From: Cubamyces lactineus | Lineage: Eukaryota > Basidiomycota > Agaricomycetes > Polyporales > Polyporaceae | Assembly: GCA_022376465.1 (NCBI GenBank) | Contig: JACDTU010000030.1 | Span: 140,582-204,581 of the forward strand | Direction: 5' to 3' | DNA: 64,000 nt | Made by a program: the position numbers and the translations under genes | The notes under the pieces: generated by a model | The model's input: the letters and a program-made list of their open reading frames with translations, nothing else | Told to the model about the DNA's origin: nothing | Databases searched by the model: none | Shown here: positions 11,776-29,675 of the stretch, piece by piece | Layout: every line of letters begins with the position of its first letter | How positions within the stretch are numbered: position 1 is the first letter of the stretch

Positions 11776-12970
11776 CTACGCCGCCCTGTTGATACCAGAC
11801 CGCCATTGAGGGACAGATAAGCCGAAATCGGCAGGCAAGCTGTCCCAGATGTTGCAAACGGAGCTCAGGTGCACCTTAAGTAGATGCTTCATGCATCCAT
11901 TGCAAGGCTGTGGCTGCCGCCCGATTCGCTTGTCCCAATTGTACAGTGCGTGAACCTGGCAGCAACTTCCGATGGCGTCCTTTGCCTCGTCGATGTCGAG
12001 TCGTATCGCCTGTCGAGCTGCGGTGCAATCTTGCGTCGTGGGGCACTCAGAGGACGGGATCTCGGACGTGATGCGCTCCAAGAGCTTGTACGTCTTGAGG
12101 GCCAATGTTGTTCGCGCTTCGAGACAACGAAAGACGTCCTCTTTGGATAGCCGTACCACCTGACCGTTCGGGAGTGTCGCGCCAGAGATCAACGTCGTGA
12201 GCGGGAGGGAGGTGCAGAGATATAGTGCCATAGGCAGCATTGTGGACTCGCCCACGAACCGGATCAGGTTGACGGCTTCAATGGCATCGGCCATGGACGA
12301 CACAATGAGCGCATCGCTCTTGAGGCCAACCACTTTCTCTCCTAAATCTACCATTTCGGTAAATTCGGCGGAGGTCATGAACGTGAAGTACCGATGACAG
12401 AAGACGGTGCGCATCCGCGCAAGAATCTCAGAGGTCAGATGCTCGATGCCGTACTTGAGGGCGAGCTTGAGCAGAGGCGCAGCCGTGGAGAATAAGAGAG
12501 GTTCGTCATATTTGATCCAGCTTGTCGAATCAAGGAAGGTCAGCGCGGTATGACGGATATGCAATGGTCCCCTACCTTCTACCACCGTAGAGTGCTCGCA
12601 TGAGCTTGCTCAAGTCGTCCGCGGGGACAGAGATGGGCACAATCGGGCAGGGACATGCATCCGGCTCGTCCCCACAAATTGCCTGTCTGATATCAAAGAG
12701 GTCACGAAATACGTTGGAGTGGTGAGCCAGTATGCTACGATGCACACGGAAACCAATTCCATCGCTTGCGACGAGGATGATATTTCCATCTTCGAACCAG
12801 AAGTCGGACTGCACAAAGTCTGCTTCTTTCACTGGAGAAGCCGCTTCGAGGATAGCTGTTTCGAGGCTTGTGGCTACAATAGTCGCCAGAGATTCAGAGT
12901 CGGCGTTGTGGGGCTCGTCATCGTCGAGAGGGGGAGGAATCAAATCGGACTCAGTAGGTGTCGAAGTCAT
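11776..12970 (-). CDS. BTB/POZ-domain protein
   Basis: Two exons, 12970-12576 and 12520-11776, with a 55-nt intron (12521-12575), give 379 residues. The BTB core lies at about residues 52-130: SDFWFEDGNIILVASDGIGF, FRVHRSILAHHSNVFRDLF, then PADDLSKLMRALYGG. The remainder is helical with LLKLALKYGIEHL and the conserved MLPMALYLC segment. A cysteine pattern near the C-terminus (SSECPTTQDC, CNGCMKHLL) and the closing WDSLPADFGLSVPQW recur in the other long BTB genes here and may be a small metal-binding module; that is inference. BTB proteins dimerise and often recruit Cullin-3 ligases. The ATG at 12970 was chosen because the frame upstream (to 13039) lacks similarity to the paralogues. Confidence 0.82.
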
Positions 12971-18773
<5,803 letters not shown>

Positions 18774-19823
18774 CACCTGCGTCGTGTGCTGGCGGCGGTG
18801 CGGTCGCTGCGCGTGGGCGACTGGGCCAGGCGGCGGGCGTGTGCATAGTGTGCATCAGTGTACATCTCGGGGGAGCGCGTTGTACTGATTGTGTTCCAAG
18901 AGGAGAAGCGTTCGACGTAGCTGTGTTGTTGTTGCCGTTGTTGTTGTAGAGTCTCGTCTCCCGTGCGCGATTACTTACTGTGCGATGTTCGTATACTTGA
19001 TATTCCCTTCTGTACCGTCTGCGCTGTTTGTGCTAATTCTATACGACACACTTTACTTGCTTTCACGCTATAGAAGTGCAGAGAAAGGTAGAGTTGGCAA
19101 ACTCGCCATATACTTATATCGGCACAGTGCCAGTACTAAACGTTCTCGGTGATGCGTTGTTTGTATGTGTTGTCCATCAGCCCCATCAAAATTCCCATAC
19201 TTGGACGGACTGTAGGACGTTCCTCCTCCGACGGGCAGTGTTGAATTCTCTCGTTGTCGGCTTACCAACCCCTCCTGCAGCTCACGTCCGTCAGAGAAAT
19301 AGTTTTGAGTAGTATTATACTTCTCTAACACATCTCCGAATGCATGTTCACTCCTACTAGCACACAAGAGATCATCGACGGCTCTGCCAGCATGCCGAGC
19401 GAATTATGAGAATAACTGAATAAGGCAAGCCGAATGACGCAAACGCGGGGGGTGGACATGGGGAATACCATGAGATAACGGAGGCCGCCTATCCTACTAG
19501 TACTAGCGTAAGGTAAAGTACACATCTTGCTGCGTTACATAGGCATACACTGTTGGTACAACAACAGTTGCAGATGTGGGAGGCGGCTAACGGTGTCCGA
19601 GAGAAAAGTCCTGTCACGAGTCCATCCTTCCAGGTCGAAGTTCTCAACGCATGGTCGAAAAGCTGATTTCGGCCACAAACGTTCCCCACTGGATCTCCCA
19701 CAGCGAGACGAGCCTCAGCCTGCTCATCGTCAACGCAGCTGAGCCCAAACCGCGCCGAACCCACTCGGGGTCACGCGAGACATGCTGTAGTCACATAACA
19801 CAACATCAGCGCTCGATGCATGA
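18774..19823. other. Intergenic between convergent genes
   Basis: A 1-kb 3'-to-3' gap. A minus frame at 19489-19764 and short plus frames are seen but none has a motif. Confidence 0.4.
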
Positions 19824-21008
19824 CTACGAAAACGTATCGCGCACCTCCACATGTCGGGATATCACTTGGGCGACCTGTCTCCCAAGCCCCATCCGTGTGA
19901 TCGGTGCCCACTTGGGATATGGCTCGGGTGTCACCATGCGGAGGAAGATCTTCTCGGTTTGAACATACTTCGAGCTTGCGGGCCACTACGGGCACGTGTA
20001 CCGAAGGGAGCGAAGTCTGAGTGCAACTGTCTGCCTCTGTAGAGACGTCCTGCACTCACCACGACACGCAGCCAAACATACCCGAATCCCCCGCTGACGA
20101 AGTCGGATAAAACGAATTCGTTCGCGTCAACGAGTTCGCTCTGAATCACTCTTTCCCGCGGGTTCATCAGCATGGTCATCGAGATCCCATCCTTACCTTC
20201 GAGACACCTCCTCGTGTGGAACAGGATCCTCCGAGGAGGCCTCAGTCCTGGCATGGTGCTCCCGCAGGACGCGTCCCAGGGGTACATTGTCTGCGGTATG
20301 ATTAGTTGTTGAGATCTAAAAAATGAACGTACCGTGGAAGCGATCAAGTCTTCATCCTCGACCCACTCCCTGTTGTTTGGCATGTTCACGTTCGGCCGTG
20401 CGTACCACCGCGCAGCCGCGACGCTCCGGATCTGTAGGGAGAGATCATGATCAGCACGTTCAACATCGAAAAGGGGGGAGCGCGCGATAGTGTATGCGCT
20501 TCTCTCGTTCTTGCTCATCTGCCAGACTGATCCGCGTATTGGATCATACGTTGTGAAGACTACGGTTCCAGTGGGATGCTGCATCGCGCCGGTCGCTCGG
20601 CAGTTCCGAGAGAAGATGTAGTAGGGCGTGGGTCGTTGTGGAGGTGGAGGTGGAAGTGGTTCGGGTACAACCACAGCCTGGCCACCCTTCCTTTTATCCT
20701 CCCCTCCCACTAGCGCTGTGGGCTGCGAAAGGCCATTGGAACATAAAGGCGGCTTGAGATTGCCATAAATGATGCCACAGTTGGTGCCACTCGCAGGCGC
20801 TGCCTCGGGGCCGTCTAGGACTTCGCGCAGGGCTTTATATACCGCCGCCGCTTCTTTTACGCCAGCCTTCCCTTTGGTCTCTTTCTACCACCGTGATCTG
20901 GATGATAGGGATTAAAGGAACATTGGTCGCTGTGATCGTGGACGTGTGATGGCGCACTTCCCCCGGAATGGAGTTCAAACGTTCAGGTACGAAGCTCTTG
21001 CCAAACAT
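19824..21008 (-). CDS. Hypothetical conserved-looking protein
   Basis: Not recognised. Four exons can be joined: 21008-20958, 20884-20333, 20290-20060 and 19985-19824, with introns of 73, 42 and 74 nt, giving 331 residues. All junctions are phase-consistent, and the small first exon (MFGKSFVPERLNSIPGE) supplies an ATG that the main frame lacks. A proline run (PEPLPPPPPQRP) sits near residue 85. It is followed by YYIFSRNCRATGAM and a region with mixed hydrophobic and charged residues that looks like a folded domain. The last exon (YVQTEKIFLRMVTPEPYP) also looks genuinely coding. No signal peptide, membrane segment or catalytic motif is seen. The 42-nt intron is at the short end for this genome. 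Possibly a lineage-specific protein. Confidence 0.6.
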
Positions 21009-21386
21009 TGACAAACACCTGCACTGTCTATCACCGGCGTATGATACTGGTAACTCCTTTATTCACGACCAGTCTTGTCATCTCAAGCGAACAGGTGTTA
21101 GAATTGAGGGAATCGCTAGTAGGTCCAAACGGGGTCAGTTTCGAGACTAATCCTATCCCGCGACACTAAGGTCAAGGCTGAGCAGCATCAGGGAATTGTA
21201 CACTGGCATCGGGGAATAGGTATACACGAATTTATGTACCGTTCGTTTGTGCCGCACCAAGAAAACATCCTAGAATACACCACTTGGTATCTTGATCTTC
21301 CCATCCTAATTTCCCACCCGTGAATCCTTCACACCCAGATGGCGATAGATTCTGCGCGTTCAGCTTCCAATTGTCCAAGACACGGC
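21009..21386. other. Intergenic, nothing recognised
   Basis: About 380 bases separating two minus-strand genes; presumably 3' region of one and promoter of the other. Confidence 0.4.
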
Positions 21387-22191
21387 CTACTCTTCATCAG
21401 ACGCAGGATCTCTCCACGCCTCTCCGTACTCGGGGATATCCACTCCTCGTGTCTCGACCGGCAAGCCTAGCTTCACGCGCACGAGCGCAAAGTCCAGGTC
21501 GTTCGGGCACACCGCGTGCGCTTCGCCGTCCGTACCGTCAAGCACCGCGTCAATGTATTGCTTCTCCGCGTCGTATAGCTTGCCAAGGGGCGAAAGCTCC
21601 TCGCGCGCACGGTCAACGATGCAGTCGAGCGCGAACTCGGCCGTGCCTCCGTTGTCAAGGTAGGTGGCGAGGTGCTCGCGCGCCTTTGTGTTGAGGGTGG
21701 TCTCCCCTTGTGCATCAGAGGAATCCTTTGGAGCCTCGCGCAGCTCTGAGATGCGTTTGTCAACATCAGAGACGGTCGGGAAGCCCTGCGGCTTTCCGTC
21801 TTCGTCATATGAAGCGACAAGGTCTTTGATCGCCTTGAAGACGGCTATGTACCCTCGGTAGATTGCGTCTGCCTGTGACACATCCGTACCCGGAGAGGAC
21901 GTAATCTTAGCGCGTAGTTCAGTAGGCAGGTAGTAGAATGCAATATCGATCTCGGCGTAGTCGATGGGGAGGGCGCGGCTGACGTCTGTGGGGAGACCGT
22001 CCTGCGTATCAAGGAGCGATTTCGCCAGGCCGTAGCGCAGTTCAGTCGAATCTGTGATACGCAGTATCAGAAAGTGGTACATAATTCAGGAGCAATGAGT
22101 GACTTGATGACATACACTCGAGACGTTCACGCATGCGCGGAGAGAGCCACCCCTGAAAGCACTGTCCGCAGGAGCAAGTTGAATCAGCCAT
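21387..22191 (-). CDS. Cys-motif hypothetical protein (possible ankyrin-type C-terminus)
   Basis: Two exons, 22191-22116 and 22051-21387, with a 64-nt intron that has a textbook gtatgt donor, give 246 residues. The first exon holds a CxCxxC cysteine motif followed by GWLSPRMRERLE. I associate this pattern with the C-terminal part of large Agaricomycete ankyrin-repeat proteins, but that is recollection and not proven here. The rest is acidic and helical (LPIDYAEIDIAFYYLPTELR, AREHLATYLDNGGTAEFALD) and ends in DPASDEE. An acceptor-like cgcag 26 bases before the ATG hints at further upstream exons at 22192-22450. Function unknown. Confidence 0.6.
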
Positions 22192-22660
22192 GCGCGTCGC
22201 TCGTCTGTCGGAGGTCTCTGCGTGTGGGTGCAAGGATGAGTTATGTTCCGTCGTACAAGAAGAGTTCCAAGAGGCAACGACTCTGACACGGACCTTCGGT
22301 ACTTGGGTTGCACTTCAAGTTCGACGGGAGTAACCAACTTGGAACCATGACGGTGGCGCCAGTGCCGCAAGATACCCATAGATAGACGCCTGAGTAATCT
22401 AGATTGCACAGCGCCTCCTGAGACTATCAGCCTCGTAGCTACCATAGTCAGCGGGCTATACAGGAATACCCAATGTTTCGAATGTAAGTAGTGCTACCTC
22501 CAATGCAACCCCAGGGGCATACTGTAAACAAATGTGAGCCTTCGATCCGCCGATCGTCGTAAACACGATCAACGTATAAGCGCCCGTAGATCCGTGTTTA
22601 AATGAAGCGCCCATCACTCCCTCCGCCAGCTCTCACTTACGCGTCTCGAACTACCTCAGA
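22192..22660. other. Possible upstream exons of the minus-strand gene
   Basis: Short minus-strand frames with splice-like borders lie here (for example around 22325-22395) and may belong to the CxCxxC protein, but I cannot join them with confidence. Confidence 0.25.
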
Positions 22661-24017
22661 GTGAGCACCAGCGCGCTAAAGGCACTCCTTCTGTTTTCTG
22701 TGCAAATCAGAGAACTCATCGCGCTCTACAAGGTGCAACCGCACGCACGCAGGGTCAAAGTCGAGGTACGACACGTATTCAAGGCTTCGTGCACCTCGGT
22801 TCGACTATCAATCCGTCTACTATACTGCAGGAACAACGCACGTCTGCGGGACCTTGCAAGACGTCGTCATGTCCGCTCTCGGTGTCGTGGCTGGGCTCTC
22901 AGCCTCCCTCCGCAGCTTCTGTGTATGGTCTGTACTCACCTACGGCGACATGATCTACCCGTTTTCGCGCTCGTTAACACACTCTGCAACGAGATCTGCA
23001 CGCCTCTTCTCTGTCGCAACATACGCATCTTGGAGCAGTGGACTGCCATAGACTCGTTCGCACACTCTGTTCCCCTCGACTAACGTTTATTCGGAGACTA
23101 TCGATCCTTGTTCGCACTTTCTGGGTCTCCGGCGCTTTGAGGGTGGTAAGACCGAGTGCTACTGGCGACCAGCTCGACCCTTTAATCAATCGAGGCGTAG
23201 CCAATATGTCCAACCTTGAGACGTTACGCCGTCGGGCGGAAAGGCCTCCGAGGATGCAGCCTCAGAGCGCCGTCGGCCGATTCATACTCTGCAAACCAAC
23301 GCAGTAACGTACAAGCGCAACAGGGCGAAGTCATCATGGACTACACTCCTGACTGGAGTGATACTCTTGCGGCAGTAGCGGCAGTAGCACATACTCGCTT
23401 CTCCCCTTTACCTCTTAAATACCTCTCCCTCCAATCTTATGATCTGAAACCTCGATAGCTCCGTCGTCTCGCATCCTATCTTGAACAATTGGAGAGCCTT
23501 TTGACTGCTGTGACTGACAAGGCTTCTGCGGTAGGCTATCGAGTCTCTCGCACAGTTGAAGTGCCAATCGCTGATTATATGCCATCTTCCCAGGCTCATG
23601 TCTTCGCCCTGGGGGAGGTCGTCGACGCTTCTTCGCCACGCTTGCACACTCTTGCTCTCCGACGGCGCTCACAAGCTCGACGGCCAGAGCCAAGCGTTCA
23701 GCTTCGTGCGCAGCTTGGACTTGCAGATGCAGTGGATCGCCGAATCTAGTCGTCACTCATCCATCCTACGCCGCGTCGCGTTTACGACGAAATCCGGGTG
23801 GAAGAAAGGGGAAGATGGCATGTGGTATCTGTCTGAGCTGCCAAGCGATAGACCAGTGGAGCATTCAGGCGGCGACGACGACGACAATGATAACACTAAC
23901 GACGATGGCAGTATTAGCGACTACGGTCTTAGCAATGGAGACGGAGACGAAGACCATTCCGACAGCACCTACGGTACCCACGGAGGCGACGGAAATGAAA
24001 CAGCGATTTTAATTTGA
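22661..24017 (+). pseudogene. Decayed F-box-like protein gene
   Basis: An F-box-like segment is visible at about 22890-23030: SLPPQLLCMVCTHLRRHDLP then VFALVNTLCNEICTPLLCRN. F-box proteins recruit substrates to SCF ubiquitin ligases. The frame stops at 23083, while the continuation (TFIRRLSILVRTFW) lies in another frame a few bases later. Further stops follow near 23308 and 23459. Downstream blocks in yet another frame (LKYLSLQSYDL, then FSFVRSLDLQMQWIAESSR) look like the leucine-rich C-terminal half and end in an acidic tail at 24017. I could not join these with introns, so the gene seems broken by several lesions. The first in-frame codon is GTG at 22661; the true start is unclear. Confidence 0.5.
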
Positions 24018-25149
24018 TGATATGAGACTATGAGGAGGTAATCTGCGATGCATGGCCCGTGCATGGTGAATGGTATCACCTTTTGCTAAACGGATCATTC
24101 AGAGCGACAGATGTTTCTCGGTACATAATATCCTCACAATACTGGAATACAGTTAATACGGTGACATCAAGCGACGCCTTGAGGTTCTCTAGTCTGCCTA
24201 GAGTATCCCTGATTGGACTGCCACCTAATGCTCGCGCCTTCGGCCCGGATACATCTACATTTATCATAATACGTCCCCCATACAGGAGAAAAATGATTAT
24301 ATCGGGAGTTCTCTCGCTGCTGATCAGTGCATGAGGTAGTCGAGGCTTCGAATCACTAGTAGACGGGACTCGGAGCGAATCCATACGGCGTTGTTTGCTC
24401 CTGCTTGGCAACAGCTTCATCAAAATTCCCAAAACGGATTGCTCCTCGATACACGCGTACTACCGTGACGCCACACTTGTTGGACCCTTCTTGCTCTCTT
24501 CCTCCACCGAGGATTTGTATACCTGCCAGGGATACCTCACACCTCACATCTTACTCGTGATGGCACTTTTTGCGGGACAAGGTCATAAACCTACTCGGTC
24601 ATGTTGCGCTACGCGCCGGGATACAGTACTGACTTTAAGTTCTGTCAGCATGGTTCAGTCCGCGCGTGCCAATCTCTGTCAAAGAGACCTGGAGTACGTT
24701 TACATCGTATTATAGCCTGGTACTATGTGCTCACCTATTGATTCTGCTGAAGCGATGAATGGTGGCGCGTTTGGTGGGCTACATCCCGACGCTGCTAGAC
24801 CGGGATATCTCTTCTGCGATGGAGATGACGACCCATGGTTCCAAAAGTCAGTGTAACGAAGTGTACACTGGTTCTACTCTTTGACTGAGCCACTGGTTAG
24901 ACTGCACCAGCGCTCCGTAGCGGTAAGCGTTTCGAGCAGACAGTTACCGTTTCGGCCGACTATATGCTATCAAATTGCAGGTATTCCACTGGCGGTGGAT
25001 TATCGCAGTGGTCAACGCTCGCTTCCGACTTCCCATCTCGAAATATATTATAGACTGTGCGTTTGACGCCGCCCCACGCTCTAGAAACATGCTGATAATC
25101 GTCTCATGATATAGCTCGTGATATCGCTACCACAGACTCGGAAGATTCA
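24018..25149. other. Intergenic, nothing recognised
   Basis: Short frames only, lower GC than the flanks; no motif or repeat seen. Confidence 0.35.
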
Positions 25150-25497
25150 ATGCTTCCTGCATATGCAGCCAACCTATCCCAAGGGAATGACGTCGACGAA
25201 CCCGTGGGAACCCCTATGAGCGAGAAGCGTCTGGTCACTTTCCCGCCCCGACGAAGGGTCCTTCGTATCGTGAAGTTGACTCCGGTCGACATCAGCGAGC
25301 GTATGCGCGATCCGCCGTCTCCAAGCCCTCCGAGAGGGAAGAGGGCACCTTTCATTGACTTAAAACTGGTGAAAAGCCAAGGCGGAGGCAGGAAGAAGAA
25401 GCGTGCAAGGATCATCCGCGCAGTGTCTCGCGACGAGCAAACCGAAATGGTTTCTGAACCTTCAGTGAACTATGAGTACGCACGTCCACTTGGCTAA
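25150..25497 (+). CDS. Possible small basic protein or exon
   Basis: An ATG-initiated frame of 115 residues with a balanced composition and clusters of basic residues (FPPRRRVLRIVKL, GGGRKKKRARIIR). An acceptor-like ccacag lies just upstream at about 25136, and the frame remains open back to it, so this could be an internal exon. I see no partner exons and no known family. Kept as a weak call. Confidence 0.25.
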   Translation: MLPAYAANLSQGNDVDEPVGTPMSEKRLVTFPPRRRVLRIVKLTPVDISERMRDPPSPSPPRGKRAPFIDLKLVKSQGGGRKKKRARIIRAVSRDEQTEMVSEPSVNYEYARPLG

Positions 25498-26175
25498 CCT
25501 ATCCCATCAATCGATCAACTCCATAAACATTCATAGGGAACACGGCACACTGGAACTCTCTGGAAATTCGTCCGTCACTACTTTATCCGGCCCCGCTCCT
25601 CAGGTCATTTCTATCTCTGCTGCTATGGAGATTCTAGAGCCCGTCGCAACAGATCAAGTGATGCAGTTCTTGCCAGGGACAATCTACCTCGGCAAGGAAT
25701 TTCGGTGCTTCTACCAGAATTGATCACCTTGCGTCTCTGCTAGCTCGTCTGGCTCGCTCTGATATGGCCTGTCTCGCTTGCAATGCTTTCTCTGTGGACC
25801 TTAACCTTGCTCTATTGCGACATCGCGTAGCTCTGGTTCTCGCGCGTCGACTTCCATGTTGCCCTGGGTGCTCTCGGTAGAGGGAGGACCAACATCTCTG
25901 GCATATTCGAAACCACTGCGAGAGATGTTATCTACGTCCTGTATCATCCCGCGTTTACTTTATCTGTCTTATTCACGTGCGCCATCCATCGATTCGCACG
26001 TTAGAGGTCCATGTATCGATACACCAGTGTGCGGTCTATGCGATAACCAGAACTATCAGTACTATTGAATTGCGAGCAAGATACAGGTGACGAGGTGAGT
26101 CAATTACAGCGCGATCTAGGGTACTCAACAATATAGGATAACACAAGGGGCTCGATTAAGAAAAATAGTCGAGAG
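25498..26175. other. Intergenic, nothing recognised
   Basis: No supported gene; only short frames. Confidence 0.35.
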
Positions 26176-27095
26176 TCACGGAAGTCCGCCAGGAAAGTCC
26201 TGGACATACTTCAGCACCGCTTCATATGCGTCGTGCTCCGTACGTTCCAGCCCGACAAGCCACACCCTATAGAATGCGTCCCGTCGCAAGCGCCATTCGT
26301 GGCCGAGATTTTCAGGAAGCAGTTGATACTTCTGCGCAGGCCAGAGAAGTCGAGGATCAGCCAGCATACTCACGTGCACTAACAAAGATATTATGGTGGC
26401 TGTCGGTGGCGCACCTTGAAGAACCTATTGCATAAGTACGCGACGTCCATAGCCAGCTGTATCTTCGTCATTGACTCGTCTACAATGAGACATTCCTCTA
26501 TCTTGAGAGGTTGCTTTCTCAATTCGTCCAACAGTGGCCACTGGAACGCAGATGTATAAGCCCCCAGATGCTCGTTCCTGGAATCCCCGCAGGATGATCG
26601 CACCTGGATACGTATCCATATCCGGCTGAGCCCACCCAGACTCTTCAGAACCTTTGTCGTACCGCCACTCATATGCTTCAGCAACTCATCCTTCGACGCA
26701 GTCGCGAGCGCGTATACAGGCATACCCATGCGCCTCAAGTGGCGCGGTCCCGTCTTGAAGGAGAACACGACGGTCGGGCTCTCTAGAAGTTGCGAGCGCG
26801 CCCGCGTAATTCGCGCGTCATGTGCCACACTCCCGCGCGGAACCTCTCTGAGAGCCTTGATGTCGTCCGCAGAGAGGGTGTGCGCGCCGGAGAGCGTAGA
26901 GAAGCGCGTGGTAGCGACCGCCCACGCACGCGCCATCTTGTCGGATTCCGTGTCGGACTCTGCGCCTGCGGGAGGCAACGCAGGTAGCGGTTGTTCAGGT
27001 GGAGGGCCCGGTGGGCCGAGAGGAGTTGATTCAGCCTTCGCGCGAGCATATCCGGGGAGGCGCACGGGCGTGTGGATCGTGCGGTGGGATGGCAT
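26176..27095 (-). CDS. Hypothetical protein
   Basis: Not recognised. Exons 27095-26604, 26540-26415 and 26331-26176, with introns of 63 and 83 nt, give 257 residues in continuous frame. The N-terminal 60 residues are Pro-rich and likely disordered (PPGPPPEQPLPALPPAG). The remainder looks folded: FSTLSGAHTLSADDIKALRE, then SPTVVFSFKTGPRHLRRMGM, and a closing exon with KYQLLPENLGHEWRLRRD. The ATG at 27095 was chosen because the longer frame upstream to 27329 is Arg/Ser-rich and looks non-coding. No targeting signal or catalytic motif is seen. Confidence 0.6.
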
Positions 27096-27688
27096 CGTCG
27101 CGCGCGGCTGTTGCTTGAGCAATGGGCAACTAGGAGAAGACGGATGATGGATGCGAAGACACTGTGATGGACGAGAGTGAGACTTTCGGCGTCGAGCAGA
27201 GCACTTATCATACAATCGGCGGCGGCGCTTTGAGCAAAAGAAGGCGCGGGTCATAGCTTCTATCAATCGTAGGACAATAATGCATCCGTAGGTCCAAGCG
27301 CGCCACTCGCCCGCCTTGTGAATCGTCACAACGTGTACCGTAGCACAATGTTGGATACAATGAGGTATCCAGGCTGTTTGCGAATGCCCGAGTAGGTCTA
27401 GACGACGCGATCAACAATCGATCATCCACCCCTAGTCCGCACACATGACACTGAACTGTTGTCGTGAGTCGTGACTCCACGGTCTTGACGAGGGCTCTGT
27501 AGCACTGGGAGATAATACCACTGACACATTGTTACCATATACTCGTATCTGGAGAACGAAAACTATTAGGAATCCGGAGTCCGGAAAGACTTTAGGCTTT
27601 GCAAAGCTGACCAATGTGACATATGAGCAGATAATTAGCGAACGAGGGACTGAAAAACCATGGGAGTCTCCTCCACGAGGCGGGCCAC
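27096..27688. other. Intergenic, nothing recognised
   Basis: Promoter side of the hypothetical gene and 3' side of the CE16 gene; no feature recognised. Confidence 0.35.
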
Positions 27689-28710
27689 TCAGGATGCGCC
27701 AGCATCTGCCAACATGAAGCTCGCAGTGGCTTCCCGTAATGATGAAAGGAACTCCTTTGCGATGGTTGCGTGTACAGCAGACGCTGGATGAAAGCCGTCC
27801 ACAAACAGGGCGCAGCGAGATTCTCCCTCACACGTCAGCCCGTAGGATTGCGGATTTGCCAATATGCGCGTGAAAATATCCCAGGAGGAGAATATGAAGA
27901 CGGTTGCATCGAGATGCGCGTCAATGAATGCTTTTGCACCCGAGCGAAGTAAAGGGTTCCATGTCTCGTACGCGGCTATCGCTCGAGGTGTTCTGGAACC
28001 TAGTGTGCAAGTCATCTAATCAGCCAGGATTGATCACAAACCGGAGATGAGAACCCACCTTGAGGGAACAGATGGGCAGGCGGTACGTCAATGAGACAGA
28101 AGTTCCGCGCTCCAGTGCGATATAATGTCTCTTGCGCAGCAAAGAGGTCATTGAGGCTCGCCTGAGCAGAAGAGACTTGCAGGCGAAGATTCCACGTGCA
28201 GTCGTTGATGCCGATCCACGTCACGAAGAGCGAGTCGGAAGAACACCATGGAGCCCACTCAGGGTGTGCGCCCGCATGGGGGACGAACTGCCTGCCTACT
28301 TGAGCTAGCTTCATCCGCGCGACAGTATCCCCGGGGTTTGCGTAATCGAAGACGAGCAACGGCATCGAATGTTTTCTGCGTGTTACAATATCTGTCAAGA
28401 GATGGCCGACCCAGTTGGGGTCGTATGTGATCTCCTGATGGGCCTCATCCGTCCGTTCGCAAGATGTCTGTCCTGGAAAAGCTACGCCCAGAGGAGTACA
28501 AGATGATGGAGGTGTGCATTTGGAAGTGTATCCGACGGATGAAAATGAATCACCACTATAAGTGCGGTCAGAGCGTTGAGTCTCCCAGTGAATGTCAACC
28601 AGCACTAATAGCATTTGACTCACAAAACGAAGAGGTACTCGAGAGAGTCAATGCTCTTCCAAGTGTTGCTGAGATTCAAAAGCTCCACGTAGAATTCGAA
28701 GGCAACCGCT
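27689..28710 (-). CDS. CE16-type SGNH/GDSL esterase (5' end unresolved)
   Basis: At least three exons, about 28710-28624, 28555-28059 and 27999-27689, with introns of 68 and 59 nt. The SGNH blocks are present: the nucleophile Ser in LFVFGDSFSSVGY (split by intron 1), the Asn in WIGINDCTW, and the Asp/His pair in LFVDGFHPASAVH near the C-terminus. DPNWVGHLLTDIV is also typical of fungal carbohydrate esterase family 16, which removes acetyl groups from hemicellulose oligomers. The first visible exon begins with VELLNLSNTWKSIDSLEYL, but no ATG precedes it in frame, so an exon carrying the start, and perhaps a signal peptide, is missing from my model. A truncated relative lies at 47064-47460. Confidence 0.8.
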
Positions 28711-29675
28711 GCGCGTCGTTGCCTCAGAAAGAGTGTTCGGGGCTAGCCACTGGCAGAACCGCCGGTATCTCATCCAATGCCAAATAAGGGCAAACGCGCC
28801 TATGCCTATTTCTCTCTGAGCGCTTAGTTCTTCTGCTACGTACTAGACCACCATCTTGCCAAGTAGCCGTCCCGCCGATAATCCTTCATACCTTAGTCTT
28901 GACTGAAGTTCAATGCAAAATGAGTGACGTACATCTTAAGGCGCATATTCGAGCTACTTATCCGGTCAGCGCTGCTCTATGCGCAGTTGAGAATCTGCAA
29001 TTGGTACGCCTCTTCTACTCTCCCGTACCTTCCGTCTGCGTGATCCTCTCTTCTGATACTATCGAGAACGTCTGCAAGGTTGTGATTTGGAGCGTATGTG
29101 TTCGCGCTTGGCTATACCATACGCACGCCAATTCACCGCCGCTCAGCGTCAAGACGTCTTCCACCTATGGATGTTCGGATGCAAGCAACGATATCTTCGG
29201 GCCGCTGGAATGCGTCTTGTGTTCTCTCAACTGAATTCTCCGCATTCATTTTCTATAAGCTCAGAGTTCAAGACGAAGTTCTGGTGGGAAGAAGTCTCCA
29301 CGTAACGACACCACCATGCTATATACAGCGAGTCTGAGTCCTACTCTCATGGACGTGAGTACTGATGCCACAACGTGCGTACGCAGCTGCGCCCGCGGTT
29401 TACCTTGTTAGGGATCTACATTATGTACGTACACGTCGAAGGTGTCCCCTGAACGGTTCCTTAAGCCTACTAACGCTCCCGTGCCAGTTCCCTTCTGCTT
29501 CATAGACCGTACATGTCGGTATTTGGCATACCGGCATCCGCGAACACTATGACGCCCAGCGTCACCTAGAGGGAACGTTCATATAAGGCGGGTGGTAGCG
29601 ATCAAGCAAGGAACTCGCGACCCCACCGTCCCTCGTCCATCGGATATCGACATCTGCCCGAGACTACTGCCAGCC
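28711..29675. other. Intergenic and P450-1 promoter region
   Basis: No gene supported. A plus frame at 29087-29305 (WMFGCKQRYLRAAGMRLVF) looks mildly coding but has no partner exons. Confidence 0.35.
29582..29587 (+). promoter_or_regulatory. TATA-like box of P450-1
   Basis: TATAAG lies 94 bases before the predicted ATG at 29676, at nearly the same distance as the stronger TATAAAAG of the neighbouring paralogue. Confidence 0.45.

Noticed and set aside
28899..29305. Plus-strand hypothetical gene
   Set aside because: Two different frames with mild coding look but no splice model or family; left as intergenic.
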